Below are positions 31,594 to 42,649 of a stretch of 64,000 nucleotides of DNA, piece after piece. Origin of the DNA: Anastrepha obliqua (Eukaryota; Arthropoda; Insecta; Diptera; Tephritidae); the NCBI RefSeq assembly GCF_027943255.1, contig NC_072893.1, forward strand, positions 102,121,784 to 102,185,783. The letters are read 5' to 3'. Position 1 is the stretch's first letter. Every line of letters begins with the position of its first letter. The notes beneath the pieces are model-generated. The model ran no database searches and was not told the DNA's origin. It saw nothing but the letters and a program-made list of their open reading frames with translations. The translations under genes were made by a program, and so were the position numbers.

Positions 31594-34330
31594 GCCGAGG
31601 CAAGGCGAAAAGTATCAGAGAAAGATAAAGTAAAGAATAGAGACAGATATAGAGATAGTTAGTCCTGTGAAACTTTCCAGATTCTTTGGACAATCTGTAG
31701 ATATCCTCCAGTTTTAAAGAACGAATATTAGTCATTCTCATGACATCGGAACCCAAAACTCGTAGCCGTGCTCTAGCAAAGGCAGGACACTCACAGAGAA
31801 AGTGCTCAGTGATATCCGCATTCTCCAAGCACGACAGGCACATTGGGTCCTCAATGATTCCAATGGTGGTCATATGCTAACCCCATGGGTTGTGTCCTGT
31901 AATGGTACCGACAATCAACCGAACGTCTTTCCTTCCAAGTTTTAGTAGAAAGTTTGACAGTTTTCTCTTCGGACTTGTCACAAAACACTTTGCAGTTCTG
32001 CAGCGTTTCAGACCGTACCATCGCTTTTTATGCAGATTGGTTGGCCAATTACTCGGCGATTTCGTTTCCTTAAAGACCGGAGTGTCCTGGAACCCATATA
32101 AGTGCAAGCCTCTTTTGTCTTGCGACAGAATTAAGCTTCTTCTTATATTCTTGAACAATCTTTGAGGTTTGTTTCGCGTTCTGCCGGGCATTTAGAGCAG
32201 CTTGACTGTCACTGAAAACTGCAATCTGTTTCTCGCTCCATCTCCTCTCGATTATCCATTCGGCTACTTTCAGGATGGCAAAAACTTCCGTTTGGAAAAC
32301 AGTTGCCATTTCCCCCATAGCATACTAATACTTATTACTATCGTTTAAGTACCATGCGGTTCCAGACCCTATTTCATTATAGGGCACATCAGTAAAGAAA
32401 ATATCCGTCAAACCTCCCTGCATGCATTCTGGATTGCTCCATTGCTTACGCAATGGAAATTTGACATCATACATTTGACTTCCAAATGAAACTGTGGGTA
32501 TCAGGTCGTCTTTAGGTGCCAAAAACAGTGGATACGGCTCAGATAGCAACTTAAAGATTTCTCTGTGTCTCAAAGTTCCGTCTTCGTGGCAGACACAAAT
32601 ATTTATGGAGTCTACACATTGCTTTTATTGCTTCCTGTTGTATCTTAAGATCCAAGGGGAGCAAATCAAGCATAGCACTTAGGACGTCACCAGAGGTTAT
32701 ACTAATGGCACCCGTAATGCATAAACATACACTTCTTTGCAGCCTGTTTAGTTTCCGGATTGTGGACCTTACTATGGTTGATTCACTTGATTTTCGACTC
32801 TGGTAGACCTCTTGATTTCTACTAAGTGGACTTATCGGCAATATTCCCACTCGAATATGTTTTTCCACCACTCGTTCTAGACTTTTCAACACGAACGATG
32901 TCAAACTGATTGGTCTAAAACTTTTTGCTGGGGAATATTCGTCTTTTTCTGGTTTCGGAATAAATACTACTCTACGCTCTTGGAAGACAGGCTGTGAAGA
33001 TCCTTTTCAGGGTTTCAATGAGCCTGTCTCCTCCTTTTTTAAGCATTGCTGGATATATTCCGTCAGGTCCAGGCGACTTAAAGTCGATTCTTTTGTCACT
33101 ATCCGACTAGCAGAATACCTAGATGTTCCACCGTCGCTACTGTTATTGTTCATGCCACTCTCTACTTCAGAGAGAATTCTACTACCCGGAATATGGGTTT
33201 AAAGTAGAGCATTAAACGTTTCTGATTTGGAAATAGTATATGAACCATCAGGTTTTCGAATGGAATCCAGCCTTACTGAGCGGTCTAGATGAAGGACCTT
33301 ACAAAGTCTCGCTGTTTCCCTTATTTCCTCGACGTTGCTGCAGAAATTCCTATATGATTCAAGTTTGGATTTCCGTATTTTTTTCTTATATTCTCTCTGT
33401 GTAAGTCGATGATTAGCCCAGTCGTCTTCTGTTTTGGTTATTAAGGACTTATTAAGAAGTTTTCTGGACCGAGGCATCGGCGACAGTTCAGGTTTCCACC
33501 AAGGAACCACTTTCCCGTGTCTACTTTGCCTGAGTGGGCACAGTTCCTCAAAGCAATTGATTAAAGTACCTTCTAATTTCTCAGTAGCATCTTCAATCAT
33601 TACTATTGATTTAAGTTTTTTCAGGTTTGGTAACCGCTCTGTTACAAGCTCCCCATACCTGTCCCAGTCCACATTTCGAGGATTCCTACCGGAAGGTATT
33701 GATATTGTATCAATTCCCAGTCGGAATTCGATAAGACAATGATCAGAAAGAGGGTCCTCTTCCAAAACTCGCCATCGGTCAATTTGATTTCCAACTGACC
33801 TATTGGTAAGTATTAATTCAATCACGTCTTGTATCCTTTTGGTCACAAAAGTTGGTTTGTTGCCAGTGTTTTGAATAACCAAATCAGATTACAGGAAAAA
33901 ACCCAGTAACTTGACATCTCTGGCGTTCGATTTGCTGCTTCCCCACACAATGTTCTGTGAATTTGCATCACATCCCACTATTAGCCCCAGATTATTGGGA
34001 TTGACTACTTCTCTTAGCTCCCTCGAAGGAGGTACAGCCAGTCGTAGGATAGGTAGGCCGAAACTATGAAAGCTTCAAAACTGTTCCCACTCTTCCAGTA
34101 CTTTAGTATTGCAACAACGATATCTCCGGAGCATAGTTCTTGTAAAATCGTGGGTTCGATCAACCTCGGCATGATAATATGTATATTATATATATATTTG
34201 GCCATCTCTTTTTCCAGCCATTCTCGGGAAAAAGCATTGGAACAGTGCACCTTTACGGTGCCGTCCACTACGCTTTTACCCTCGAAAGTCGGCGCGTCTT
34301 TCGACTAACCGATAGCTTTCGTAAGATAGC
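31594..34330 (-). pseudogene. RNase H-bearing LINE (LOA/R1 group), deleted and frameshifted
   Basis: Minus-strand blocks in order. A possible ORF1 tail comes first (VKVHCSNAFSREWLEKEMAK at ~34190-34260), joined directly to endonuclease pieces (EAFIVSAYLSYD; NNLGLIVGCDANSQNIVWGS; EEDPLSDHCLIEF). The linker (KKKIRKSKLESYRNFCSNVE) and RT fingers (IDFKSPGPDGIYPAMLKKGG; SFVLKSLERVVEKHIR) follow. The RT palm is missing: YQSRKSSESTI runs straight into LQRSVCLCITGAISITSGDV. RNase H (IAVFSDSQAALNA; LALIWVPGHSGL) and a terminal Cys-His knuckle (CLSCLENADITEHFLCECP) close the sequence. Loss of the catalytic palm makes retrotransposition impossible. Boundaries are approximate. Confidence 0.85.
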
Positions 34331-34639
34331 TGTCAAGATAGTTTTCTTGGCTTTTGGACAGTTTTTTGTTTTGTTTTTTTTGTTTGGAAGGAGGTTGAAA
34401 TCAAAATTTCAGAAACATCTCAAAGGTGCCGTCACACCAATGGTATGTGGAGCACGTTCCCACTAATACTAAAACAATCCTCCCCCTCGGCTAATTCTGC
34501 CCTGGGACCACAAAAGTATAACTTCTGGGTAGAGCAACGTTTATTTCCGAAGACGCAACAGGTACCTGCGTCTAGGTTACTCTCCAGCAGGCATATGAAG
34601 GCTATACACCGTCGATAGCCCCAATAACTCCCACTGTGT
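34331..34639. other. Unassigned spacer, possibly LINE flank
   Basis: May include more ORF1-like minus-strand sequence (QSKDAPTFEGK near 34290) at its left edge; otherwise nothing recognised. Confidence 0.35.
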
Positions 34640-35297
34640 TTATAGGTGGTTCCAAAGTAAAGGATGCATCGGAAAACTTGCAGAAGTATTATCTTAACTC
34701 ACTATCGTCTTATATTCTGTGCGATACTGTATTGAGTGTTTCACTCTCTCTTGCCAACAAGTGCTACTTTGGACTAAGTAGGCAACTGAGCAGTAAAGTC
34801 CTCGCTCGACGAACTAAACTAACACTCTACAAGGCTCTCATCATGCCCGTCTTAACGTATGGCGCAGAAGCTTGGACGATGACAATATCCGATGAAGCGA
34901 CGCTTGGAGTGTTTGAGAGAAAGATTCTGCGCAAGATTTTGTTGGCAGCGGCGAATATCGCAGGCGATGGAACGATGAGCTGTATGAGCTTTACGACGAC
35001 ATAGACATAGCGCAGCAAATAAAGATCCAGCGGCTACGCTGGCTAGGTCATGTTGTCCGAATGGATACAAATGCTCCGGCTCTGAACGTATTCGATGCGG
35101 TACCAGCTGGTGGTAGCAGAGGAAGAGGAAGGCCTGCTCTGCGTTGGAAAGACCAGGTGGAGAAGAACTTGGCTTCACTTGGTGTGTCCAACTGACGCCG
35201 TTTAGCACGAGAAAGAAACGACTGGAACGCTTTGTTAAACTCGGCCAAAATCGCGTAAGCGGTTATAACGCCAATTAAGAAGAAGAAGAAGAAGAAT
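34640..35297 (+). pseudogene. RTE-like LINE ORF2 C-terminus ending in (AAG)n
   Basis: Reads LANKCYFGLSRQLSSKVLAR, RTKLTLYKALIMPVLTYGAE, AWTMTISDEATLGVFERKIL, then after a frameshift ELYDDIDIAQQIKIQRLRWL, GHVVRMDTNAPALNVFDAVP and GRGRPALRWKDQVEKNLASL. This is the RT thumb and C-terminal part of an RTE-type element. After the final SAKIA and stop, the copy ends in agaagaagaagaagaag (35277-35297), i.e. a triplet tail rather than poly(A). Confidence 0.85.
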
Positions 35298-36367
35298 CAA
35301 ACAAATTGTACTCATAAATTGTCGGTCTGCCAATCAAATTGTTTGCCAGGTAACAGGAGAATTAACAATCAATAAACCTTTTAGTTGGTTACTGTGCCAA
35401 TCAAGAAGAAGACTACAAAGTAATGATCAAACTCATTTAATTAATTTGCAAGGTACTTTCACAGGTACTTAGCATTTATGCTTCGAAAGTTATGGGTTGA
35501 TGGATGCTTGGCGGCGTGCACACTCGAACGTTTTTTATTTACGATGCGCCTTTGGAAGTTAATAAGTGCCGAGAGGTATAACATATTGCGCCTTTCAAAG
35601 TTAATTAATGTACGTGAGTACAGGAGGAGTAAAGTCACTTCTTGTTTACAAAATAGTTATTGGGTATTTATTAAGTTAGTGAAACTCGTGCTTGATTGCT
35701 GCAAAGGAGCCGTTACTAATAAAAAGTAGGTCTTGTGCTACTTTTATTTATTTATTGGTATACAGCGCAGAGTTAATATATATATTCTCAGATTTGCATA
35801 GGTACATTGGGCTAATAATATCGCGGTGCAATATGGAGATTATTTCCGTACGGGGGTTGCTACCTAAGTTTAGAGAGAAACTAGTAAAAATAAACATTTA
35901 TAAAGAAAACTGACTTTACTTCTTTCCAAAATATTGTCCATGAAGACCGGTATGTCCTTGAATGCGTTTGAAAGAATGCTCAATATTTCTGGGCACCAAA
36001 CGACTCTAGCTTTGTTCCTTAATTATGCGATATCCAATGCGAGCAAAAGCTTCAATTGTGAACTATTTCCTAAGAATGCCTTAATCTCACGGCATATCGC
36101 ACCAAATCTATTTCTGAAATTCCGAAATTTTTCCTGTAGAAATTGACACTACGCGGCAATTCGTAAAACCACCGAAAGGTTTGGCTTGAAATAGTACTCT
36201 ATTAACAAAAGTTGAGTTTAATTCGTGTGGGACGTCATAAAAAATCAACGCACACAAATTTTCACGACTGGCTTTAATTTTTTATATCAAGGTTGACGGT
36301 ACTGTGCACACAAGTTATCACAGAGCAATTTCTTCTCTCATATAAGGCCAAGTTGTCTAAGTAATGA
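35298..36367. other. Mostly unassigned; weak mariner C-terminal trace
   Basis: Around 35915-36000 the minus strand reads FKRIQGHTGLHGQYFGKK, which resembles the mariner ending FKRMQKCIDLHGEYFEKQ at 54559. This is a single weak block without ends. The rest shows nothing I recognise. Confidence 0.35.
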
Positions 36368-36495
36368 CCACCGTAGCCGAATCGACTTGTGTGTGAAAAA
36401 CATGCGCTTGATTGCTCGAATCCTTGCATACTGTAGCATAAAATTTAAAATTTTTTGTAATAAAGGTCGCCTCGATAGGCATAAGCTCAGAGGAA
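36368..36495 (+). mobile_element. tRNA-derived SINE 5' part, strongly decayed
   Basis: accaccgtagccgaatcgac, a degraded B-box region (attgctcgaatcct) and then taataaaggtcgcctcgata follow the order of the SINE copy at 8912, but with many changes. It stops before the conserved body seen at 15413. Confidence 0.55.
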
Positions 36496-36581
36496 AAAAT
36501 AAAAAAGATGCATTGCTGTATGTAATTTGTTTTTGTCTATTACCTACAAAATAATGTTATCCCTATTTCTATATATAAGTA

Positions 36582-37236
36582 CAGTCAAACTTTTATAACT
36601 CGAATCACCATTATCCGATGAAAATGTTTGACTTATGGAGACTTCTAGTTATAGAATATTACTATATTTGTCAAGAAAAAAAAAGTAAAAGTTACAATGC
36701 ATTAAAATAACCAGAAATTAGTCGAAAAATTCTGAGTTTTCGTTAAGAAGAGATTATAATTTGTACATATCCTTATAGGGCCGTCAGTGGTAGTGCCATT
36801 CGTTTGTAAATATAAATAATTTCCTTTACTGAACTCTCATTATAACTTTCCATTCCATTCAAATGCGAATCTATTGTTACGGTGATTAATAATATCGTCT
36901 TCTGTAGGAAAACCTGCTTTTAAAACTGATTAGCAAACGTTACACAAAGAAGAAACTTCAAAGAGAAAAAGCTAGCATTTGCTTTTCAAATACATTAGTA
37001 CTTCCATGTATGCATTGAAAAAAAAAAAACTAAATAAGTCCATAATTTGGTGCATAAATAATTCGACTTAGAGAAGCATGTGCCAAAATTTTTCTTCCAG
37101 TTATAGAGAAATTCGGAGTAGGAAAGTTCGAGTTATGGGACTGAAATTGAGCCCTTAGTGCTCTCTAAAACCAATTACCACACGGTTTGGCTCGAGTTCT
37201 AGAAAATTCGAGTTTTAGGAGCTCGAGTTTTGACTG
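36582..37236. mobile_element. pogo/Tigger-like non-autonomous element (MITE)
   Basis: Flanked by TA (36580-36581, 37237-37238). The left end cagtcaaacttttataactc pairs with the right end gagctcgagttttgactg (outer cagtcaaa perfect). Related subterminal motifs recur inside, such as ctagttatagaatat, ccagttatagagaaattcgg and gttcgagttatgggactg. Short cagt ends, TA duplication and repeated 'gttcgagttata' motifs are typical of pogo/Tigger derivatives. No transposase remains. Confidence 0.65.
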
Positions 37237-37519
37237 TATTCCGATAACATTTAACTTAACATTTAACATCTGACACTTTACTGATTATTTAAAGCACTAG
37301 ACACTAGACGCGTGCAGAAGAAGAAACTAAAAATATCTTTTACAATTTTTGGACTTCCATATTGATCGGATCCATGTCAAAAAATCAAAGTACTTTGGAC
37401 ATGGTCTAAATTTTTACTATAATACTAAATTCTCATGAAAAAATATCATTTTATTGGAAAAATATAAAATAATGTTGATGAAGGAACGTAATTGTCTAGG
37501 GTCTGGGTTTACCTACTCA

Positions 37520-37605
37520 TTTTGGGTCTTTCACCGAGATTCGAACCTACGCTCTCTCTGAATTCCGAATGGTAGTCACGCACCAAGCCACTTGGCTACG
37601 GCGGC
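37520..37605 (-). mobile_element. tRNA-like SINE head (minus strand)
   Basis: The minus strand reads gccgccgtagccaagtggct, then gactaccattcgg, then gcgtaggttcgaatctcggt. A-box (tagccaagtgg) and B-box (ggttcgaatctc) Pol III promoter motifs are both well preserved and correctly spaced. There is no 3' strand to pair with the gccgccg start, so it is not a tRNA gene. The SINE body is missing. Confidence 0.72.
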
Positions 37606-38469
37606 TAGTGACACGAAATATTGTTTGGCGTCCTATGGCATATATCTACATATACCTACATATGTATGTCTTTCAAAAAAGACAAGTTTACTGAAGGGAA
37701 CGAAAGAACATGACCTTATTTTTTTAGAACGAATTTTTCATTAGTAAAAAAGTAAAAAGCGAAAGTTGCTTGGATTAAAACTGGCTGCAAGCAAAATAGA
37801 TAGTCATATTAAATTCTGCGTGTTTGACTCCATGGAAACATTGATAAAATTTAATACTCACCCATACTCAGTTACTTGTTTTATTTATCCAAAAGGCATT
37901 ACATGCATGCACGAGCTTATTTCGCCATCATTTGGTTTTTTACTGCCTCTGAAATTGCCCAAAAGTTTGTAATTTATTAGCTTTTTAATGTGGCAGCTTC
38001 AGGCGAAAATAATAATTTTGTTTTAAGTGTTGCTAAAAATCAACAAAAACGATAATTATACGAACTGTACACTAAAAAGTCATGCATTTTTTCATGGATT
38101 ATATTATAAATATATTATTTGGAATGCAAAGTTGATAGTTTTAAAACTTTAACTTTTTATTAAATTCTACAATCGCAAGTTCCATATAGATTCTTAATTT
38201 GAATGACGCTTTGCAACTTATTTTCCTAACCATCAAACTGCGCCCTCAGTTCCTAAAGTTTAGGTTTTAACAACAAACAAAAAGATGTTGTTTTGTACTG
38301 CGGTCCGAAGACGAGTTTCTTATAAAAAGCAGCGATTGCTTACTGATATCTTCCTTCTAAAATACATTCCCTTTCACATGATTAAGGCCAAATATTACCT
38401 ATGTATTTATCTGTCAGTGCTTGTTATAACGATAGCACTTAATCCGGTCACAAAACAAGAAAGAAATCC
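37606..38469. other. No recognised feature
   Basis: AT-rich DNA with no coding similarity or repeats assigned. Confidence 0.45.
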
Positions 38470-38835
38470 CAGACAGGAAAGTTGACCAGTGGATATTTTA
38501 TGGGAATTAGTGTCAAACGCTGGACGAAAGTCCTCATAAACGTAGTCAACCTAGTAACCTGCAGAGAAGGCATCAATGCAATAAATACAGGAAATACACA
38601 TAGTTTCGAAACTGGTGACCTATTGGAAACAAATCCATGTTGATTAAGGCTGATATATGATTTAACAGCGAAGGACAATCTGTCACAGATAAAATATTCG
38701 AATAGCTTTGAAATCGCCGAATGTTTTGAAATTAGTCTATAATTGTGTACGTAATGTTTTTTACCATCCAGAAACTTGGTTCCAATATTTAAAGTCAAAT
38801 ACTCGTAAGACAATTTGAATTTGTTCATTTTACCA
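38470..38835 (-). pseudogene. LINE reverse transcriptase fragment
   Basis: The minus strand reads YEYLTLNIGTKFLDGKKHYV, HNYRLISKHSAISKLFEYFI, CDRLSFAVKSYISLNQHGFV and SNRSPVSKLCVF. This matches the non-LTR RT order 'NYRPIS...KIFE...Q-GF...RS-V-NL'. Only the fingers are present, with the proline of RPIS changed to L. It adjoins the mariner at 38872. Confidence 0.72.
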
Positions 38836-38871
38836 GAACAAGCCGTAAAAACCGTTTATTTCACAATAATA

Positions 38872-39059
38872 TCTTCTGCTCAAATATGAACGAGACGGTA
38901 TCAATAAAACGGTCCGCGGATGACATATGGCAAAAATAAATTTTTTGTTTTTTGGTAGGACTCTTATAAGCTTACATGGCAAATTTCAGCGTGATATGTC
39001 ACATAGTTTGTTTTCTGTGCTACTGTAAAAAAGTTAAGCTCGAGTGTGTTCTTCGAATT
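38872..39059. repeat. Long terminal inverted repeat, left arm (copy F)
   Basis: The natural 5' end plus 5' untranslated region, ending ~6 bp before the transposase ATG at 39065. Pairs with 39609-39790. Confidence 0.88.
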
Positions 39060-39064
39060 TAACG

Positions 39065-39608
39065 ATGGAAATTCAAGTTGAACAAAGAATTTGTTTGAAA
39101 TTTTGTTATTCCAACAAAATTTCGGCTTCAGACGCCTTAAAAATGTTGCAGACAACCTATGGGGACTCTGCTCTATTGCGTACACGTGTTTTCGAGTGGT
39201 ACAAATCGTTCAACGAGGGCGGTACATCAACCCAAAAAAACACGCCAAAGTCGCTCAAAAATTAAGGTTTTGCTGACTGTTGTTTTCGATTACGAAGGTG
39301 TGGTGCACTCGGAGTTCCTTCCGCAAGGCCGATCGGTTAACGCTGAATATTATTTAGACGTTTTAAAGCGTTTGCGCGAGAACATTCGTCTTAAAAGGAA
39401 GGAATTGTGGGACAACAAGTCATGGTTCTTGCATCACGATAATGCACCAGCTCACACATCACGCGATTATTTGAACAAAAATAATGTTAATATCGTTCCG
39501 CAAGCACCGTATTCGCCTGATATGGCTCCATGTGACTTTTTCCTGTTTCCCAAACTCAAGTTGCCGCTCCGTGGAAAACATTTTGAGACAATTGAAGTCA
39601 TAAAAGAG
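39065..39608 (+). pseudogene. mariner transposase, internally deleted, C-terminus replaced by TIR
   Basis: MEIQVEQRICLKFCYSNKIS, then the first HTH (TYGDSALLRTRVFEWYKSFN), then a deletion at GGTSTQK leading to SKIKVLLTVVFDYEGVVHSE in another frame. From there the frame is open through VNAEYYLDVLKRLRENIRLK, WFLHHDNAPAHTS, YSPDMAPCDFFLFPKLKLPL and ETIEVIKENSKNTF. It continues ~26 codons into the inverted repeat (to ICHVSL and stop, 39702-39704). The second HTH and the first catalytic aspartate are lost. HHDN to PCD is two codons short of the usual spacing because SRDY lacks the usual LVR. Confidence 0.87.
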
Positions 39609-39790
39609 AATTCGAAGAACACATTCGAGCTTGACTTGTTTACAGTAGCACAGAAAACAAACTATGTGACATATCACGCTGAAATTTGCCATGTAAGCTT
39701 ATAACAGTCCTACCAATAAAATTTATTTTTGCCATATGTCATCCGCGGACCGTTTTATTGATAACGTCTCGTTCATATTTGAGAAGAAGC
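39609..39790. repeat. Long terminal inverted repeat, right arm (copy F)
   Basis: Inverted duplicate of 38872-39059. Begins at aattcgaag, where transposase coding sequence and the inverted leader share microhomology. Confidence 0.88.
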
Positions 39791-40588
39791 TACATTTCGA
39801 TTGAAACTTGTGGTCGCTTCACGTGGCACCGCCCGAGCGATGAAAGAAAAAGGTCTGAGTCCAAAAGGCTTGCTTAAATCCGACTATATATGCAGTTCGA
39901 GTACTAACTGGATATTCTGACAAAAGAATCGGGACATATGGAAAATGCAAAGAAATTCATATACAGTCCGGTTGTGGACGATACAATAACTTCTGTGTAC
40001 CAGATTAGCGAACGGTTAATTCACAGTTTTTCAGGTCACGGCATTGAAATCTTGTGCTGTGAATGCCTTCGAAGAGGAGCAAATTTTAAAAACATCTGAA
40101 TTTTTCCCGTCAGATAGTCTTATGTGTAGTGCAGTTGCACATAATAACATCCAAACACGATGAGGGACACTTCCCTGTCCTCAATCCCCAGGAGTAAAAA
40201 AAACACCATTTCAATAGGTGCTACTTCGAAATTCAATGTACCAGAAACCTTTTGCCGACTCACTAAGGCCCATACAAAGAAATTATAAAATACAGGGAAG
40301 ACAGAAAATTAATATGACGGTGACTGGAGAGTCCAGGACAGCGGCAGGTTAAACAGTTTATCTTTCCAGAAGAGCATTGAGTAGACTGCCAAACCTGGAC
40401 ATAAAAGGCTTATGAACTCTCGCTGGATATAGTATGGGGCATTGCATTCTTCGTTATCATTTCAAGAAACTAGAATTAGTTGAAAGAAGCATTTGCATTT
40501 TTGCGAACTGGATGATGAAAATTCAGAAAACTCTGTGCGAATGTGAAGCTCTCGCAAATCTCATCACTCGAAATCCATTTGTGATCTA
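39791..40588. other. No recognised feature
   Basis: Unlike most gaps, this one is of average base composition. No motif is recognised on either strand; it may be the relic of a LINE or host sequence. Confidence 0.4.
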
Positions 40589-41436
40589 CAGAGTGGGCCA
40601 TATAATATAGCGTTTGCTTTTTAAACCACCTATTTTTATTTGAGAATGGTAACACAAATGACATGTCGAATGTGTTCATAATTTATTTAAAGGCTTGACA
40701 TTTACGAAATGGGACGCTATACGCTTGAACAAAATTGGGAAAATTTGAATTTCCACAGTGGTGAGTCTTCTTCTTCTTTTGTGATTTTCCCTTCGGTGGC
40801 TACGTCAATAAGCAAAATTGTCGGACTTCGGGCTCAGAAAATTCACACGTTACTGTAGAGAAGCAAATGCATCCGCAACGAGTCACTGTTTGGTGCGGCT
40901 CTTGGTCTGGCGGCATCATCGGGCCATTTTTTCTCGAAAATGAGCGAGGACCTGCGGTTACAGTAAATGGCGAGAGTTAAGGTGACATGCTCAACGGATT
41001 GTTTCCAAAAATTGAAGAGGATGGCATGGACGACATTTGGTTTCATCAGGACGGTGCAACTTGTCACACTGCCAAAGTTACACTCGAACTTTTGGCTACC
41101 GTTTTTGAAAACCGAATAATCAGCCGAAATACCGATATCAATTGGCCGTTAAGGACAAATGCTATGCGAACCATCCAGAGACAATTATTGCTTTAAAACA
41201 TGAAATCGAAGTTGCCATTCATGAAAGTGGAGCCCAAACAATCGAAAATGTTCTTAAAAATTGGGTTGATCGAATGGCCTACTGTAAAGCCAGTCGTGGT
41301 AGTCATTTGAACGATATTATTTTTCATTCACGAATGGCAATGTTCAATCTTCAAAACAAAAGAAAAAGTTTGAAAAAATATTGATTAGTTTTTTTTATAG
41401 CCACTTCAAAAAGCAAATTTTACATGGCCCACCCTA
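40589..41436 (+). mobile_element. DD41D mariner deletion derivative, copy B
   Basis: Left end cagagtgggccatataatat and right end aattttacatggcccaccct with TA outside. Same family as 21013 and 47582, with the same HTH/linker deletion as 21013 and an extra deletion near 41145 that removes the third catalytic motif. The upstream flank is not shared with the other copies. Confidence 0.9.
40709..41384 (+). pseudogene. DD41D transposase, deleted and frameshifted
   Basis: MGRYTLEQNWENLNFHSGES jumps to [20 protein letters not shown], losing even the SDEAH motif (decayed to DFPFGGY). Readable after that: [40 protein letters not shown] and ATVFENRIISRNTDINWP. It then jumps to VKDKCYANHPETIIALKHEI, dropping the third catalytic aspartate. 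The normal TAA is CGA, so the frame runs on to 41384. Confidence 0.87.
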
Positions 41437-42504
41437 TAGAACAAAAGGCCTATGGAGGCACGCAAACTCATCATAAGACTCCAATTATAGCACTGCGGTG
41501 ACACACAATAGACCACATCAGAGACCTAGCGCAATATGGGCCAATAATAATGATGGCTTTGTTTCTGTTGCAAACCAAAAAACTATAAATAATTCTCTCA
41601 ACAGCTACTTACGTACTTATTTATGTGTGGATGTAAAATTCATCGAAACATAAACACTTTATAGCCCACAATCCATTCGAGACATATGGGTTTTAAAACT
41701 AACCGCTTACCAGAAATTTGTAAGTGCTTGAACATTCTACGGATGACAAAACTAAATGGCAAACGATTTGTAAAACGTGAAATTCCACACCGAAGGTGGT
41801 AGTAGACCAAACCGTAAATTTTTATATTAGCTGCATGAAAGCCGCTTGTTTTTGAAATCACTTAGAAATTCAATACTGTGTGACGAAGTCTTGGCTGAGC
41901 AGAAAAAGGAAAGGTTAAGTGCCGTTGTGGGTGTTCGGATACCCAAGAGCGAGTGCAAGGCTGCTGCCTGAATCAGAAAAAGTAATTTCGCTTTGCTACT
42001 ACGAGTATACTCGTACACTTCTAACTACATACATATCAACGGTGGGTGACTACAGTTTTAGCACAAACAAAACAGAATGGAATTAAATTTCTTCAATGTG
42101 ATAAGATTGGGTAAATCTTGAATACGCATGATGACATTTATGCATAAACATACGATTATTATGACCATTTTAAGTATTTAGCCATGTGGTACTCAAATAA
42201 AATATTTTTCTCATAAATCACCAGATTAAAATATTTTTCAGTAATGTTGTTCACTAGTGAAGGTATTATTTAAGCAGATTATGGGCTTTAACGAAATGCA
42301 TGCATTAAACCGGGTAAGTTTTTGTTTCGACATCCCTCCTCGTACATTTAGGGTTCTACATAGAAAAAAGAAGAAAAAAAGTCTACCGGAGCATAGCACT
42401 AAATTTAATTTTGAGCCTCTTAAATTTTAAAAGAACCTATCTTTGATATGAAGTTAAATGACAATTAATATTGACCATAATATTTTGGATGTCAATTTTT
42501 AATT
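41437..42504. other. No recognised feature
   Basis: AT-rich; nothing assignable. Confidence 0.45.
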
Positions 42505-42637
42505 TAAAGAAGGTCAGACAATTCATAAGGACTATTATTTGGGTCTTATGAGACGTTTATGTGAAACACTTCGCCAAAAAAGAGATGATTTGTAGAAAAA
42601 CAACTGTGGATTGTGCACACAATATCCAATATCCACA

Positions 42638-42649
42638 ATAACGCACCGT
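42638..42649. repeat. 12-bp target-site duplication, left
   Basis: ataacgcaccgt, repeated exactly at 43256-43267 on the other side of the inserted LINE. Confidence 0.88.

Larger units (their letters stand above)
38872..39790 (+). mobile_element. mariner with ~185-bp inverted ends (foldback form), copy F
   Basis: TA flanks at 38870-38871 and 39791-39792. The first 188 bp (38872-39059) and last 182 bp (39609-39790) are inverted copies, apart from a small deletion in the right arm. Same architecture and same internal transposase deletion as copy E (25289-26205), in the opposite orientation. Both copies sharing two rearrangements implies descent from one rearranged element that transposed. Confidence 0.9.

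Noticed and set aside
33434..33742. Plus-strand open frame within the LINE region
   Set aside because: Antisense shadow of the LINE endonuclease/linker coding on the minus strand.
37520..37605. Possible functional tRNA gene (good A and B boxes)
   Set aside because: The gccgccg start has no complementary 3' strand at the proper distance, and related degraded heads elsewhere continue into a SINE body, so it is a SINE head.
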